A stretch of DNA of 64,000 bases from Micropterix aruncella (lineage: Eukaryota > Arthropoda > Insecta > Lepidoptera > Micropterigidae), in assembly GCA_944548615.1 (NCBI GenBank), contig OX155972.1, forward strand, positions 1,037,854-1,101,853, given 5' to 3'. A program made the translations under genes and the position numbers. Positions 63,446-64,000 of the stretch are shown one piece after another; the first letter of the stretch is position 1, and the number at the start of each line of letters is the position of its first letter. The notes beneath the pieces were generated by a model that saw only the letters and a list, made by a program, of their open reading frames with translations, was not told the DNA's origin and did not search any database.

Positions 63446-64000
63446 ATAAACAACTCTCCATAATTCCCAAGCACAAAACTACAAGTTTTAAGTGCAGTTT
63501 CTACTATAATTACTTCTTTATTTTGATTTTTACTTTTGTTTTCTTTATATTTTTTCATAAATTGTTATTGTGACTATTTGATGTTAATTATTGTAATTTT
63601 TATTTATTTCATTTTGATCAGTTGGATTAATTTTTGTTTTTCATTTTTGATTTTTTGATTTATTTCAATTTGTTTAACCGCAAAATTTCGGATAAAAAAA
63701 AATATGATTAAAAAACAACGGTGATAATTAGGGCATAGGGTCTGTAGGTGAAAAGTAGCAAATCACCTCCACAATCACACAAAAAATTGTGTCAATTTTT
63801 CTGCCAAACATCCTGTATTTACTTGCATTAGAGAGTTTTGCCTATTTACAGTTTTAATTTCTCGTTTTCTGTATATATTTTTTTTGTATAGCCTGCTGCA
63901 AATATCTATTTTTCAAGCAATGGCGAATTTACTTTTCTGTTTCTCTAGAGCCTTATGGATGATGATACTCATTTCTAAATAATAAAGAGGATGGTCGAGA
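63445..64000. other. No gene; small repeat Q
   Basis: T-rich. 63695-63830 matches about 59670-59800 (AGCAAATCACCTCCACAATC). No open frame reaches the window edge. Confidence 0.4.

Overview
The window is eukaryotic, AT-rich and almost entirely interspersed repeats. It looks like insect DNA, most probably a moth or butterfly. The evidence is the mix of short Helitrons (5' TC, 3' CTAG between A and T), (TTTGA)n-, (AAAATC)n- and (AAAT)n-tailed LINE ends, RTE-type and Penelope-like elements, PIF/Harbinger, a tRNA-headed SINE, and one host exon. There is no prokaryotic gene organisation, operon or CRISPR. Order and family were inferred from pattern memory, not from a search.

Host content. One exon is certain: 51901-52184 on the minus strand carries the first 46 residues of a paired-type homeodomain that reads as retinal homeobox (Rx). 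It ends exactly at the usual 46/47 intron. Neither the next exon nor the first exon was found, so most of the window is probably Rx intron: at least 51.9 kb on one side and 11.8 kb on the other. Weaker host candidates are a 70-residue ORF at 14012-14224, a possible first exon with splice donor at 37682-37716, and a GC-richer patch at 30775-31020.

Mobile content by region. 0-5 kb: LINE 3' ends, a mariner-type remnant and a 120-bp minisatellite element (family C). 5.2-8.2 kb: a LINE with a YADD reverse transcriptase, split by a TIR element that is itself split by retroposon A. 10-17.5 kb: Helitron, minisatellites, REL-type nuclease remnant, solo LTR, retroposon A. 17.6-21.5 kb: a second solo LTR in the opposite orientation, then an RTE element interrupted by retroposon A, itself interrupted by a Penelope-like palindrome. 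22-33 kb: LINE fragments and four more A copies. 33.4-35.3 kb: Helitron helicase/LINE junction, two long (TA)n tracts, a hexamer array. 36-37.2 kb: the best Penelope-like coding region, with RT end and GIY-YIG endonuclease. 41.7-44 kb: RTE interrupted by a TIR element with TA duplication and by family C. 45-51.8 kb: RTE, LINE, Helitron and SINE remnants. 54.7-57.7 kb: a complete PIF/Harbinger element. 58-64 kb: REL, LINE, Penelope, Helitron and family C copies.

Most notable. The Harbinger element (54667-57680, TAA duplication) has a transposase gene and a MADF-domain gene on opposite strands. Each has two exons and each terminal exon lies wholly inside the other gene's only intron. The second highlight is a GC-rich ~670-bp retroposon (family A) with about 13 copies in 64 kb; five near-full-length copies and one 5'-truncated copy have recognisable target duplications. 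The third is a set of Penelope-derived inverted pairs that insert as near-palindromes carrying a ~30-nt tail on one end only.
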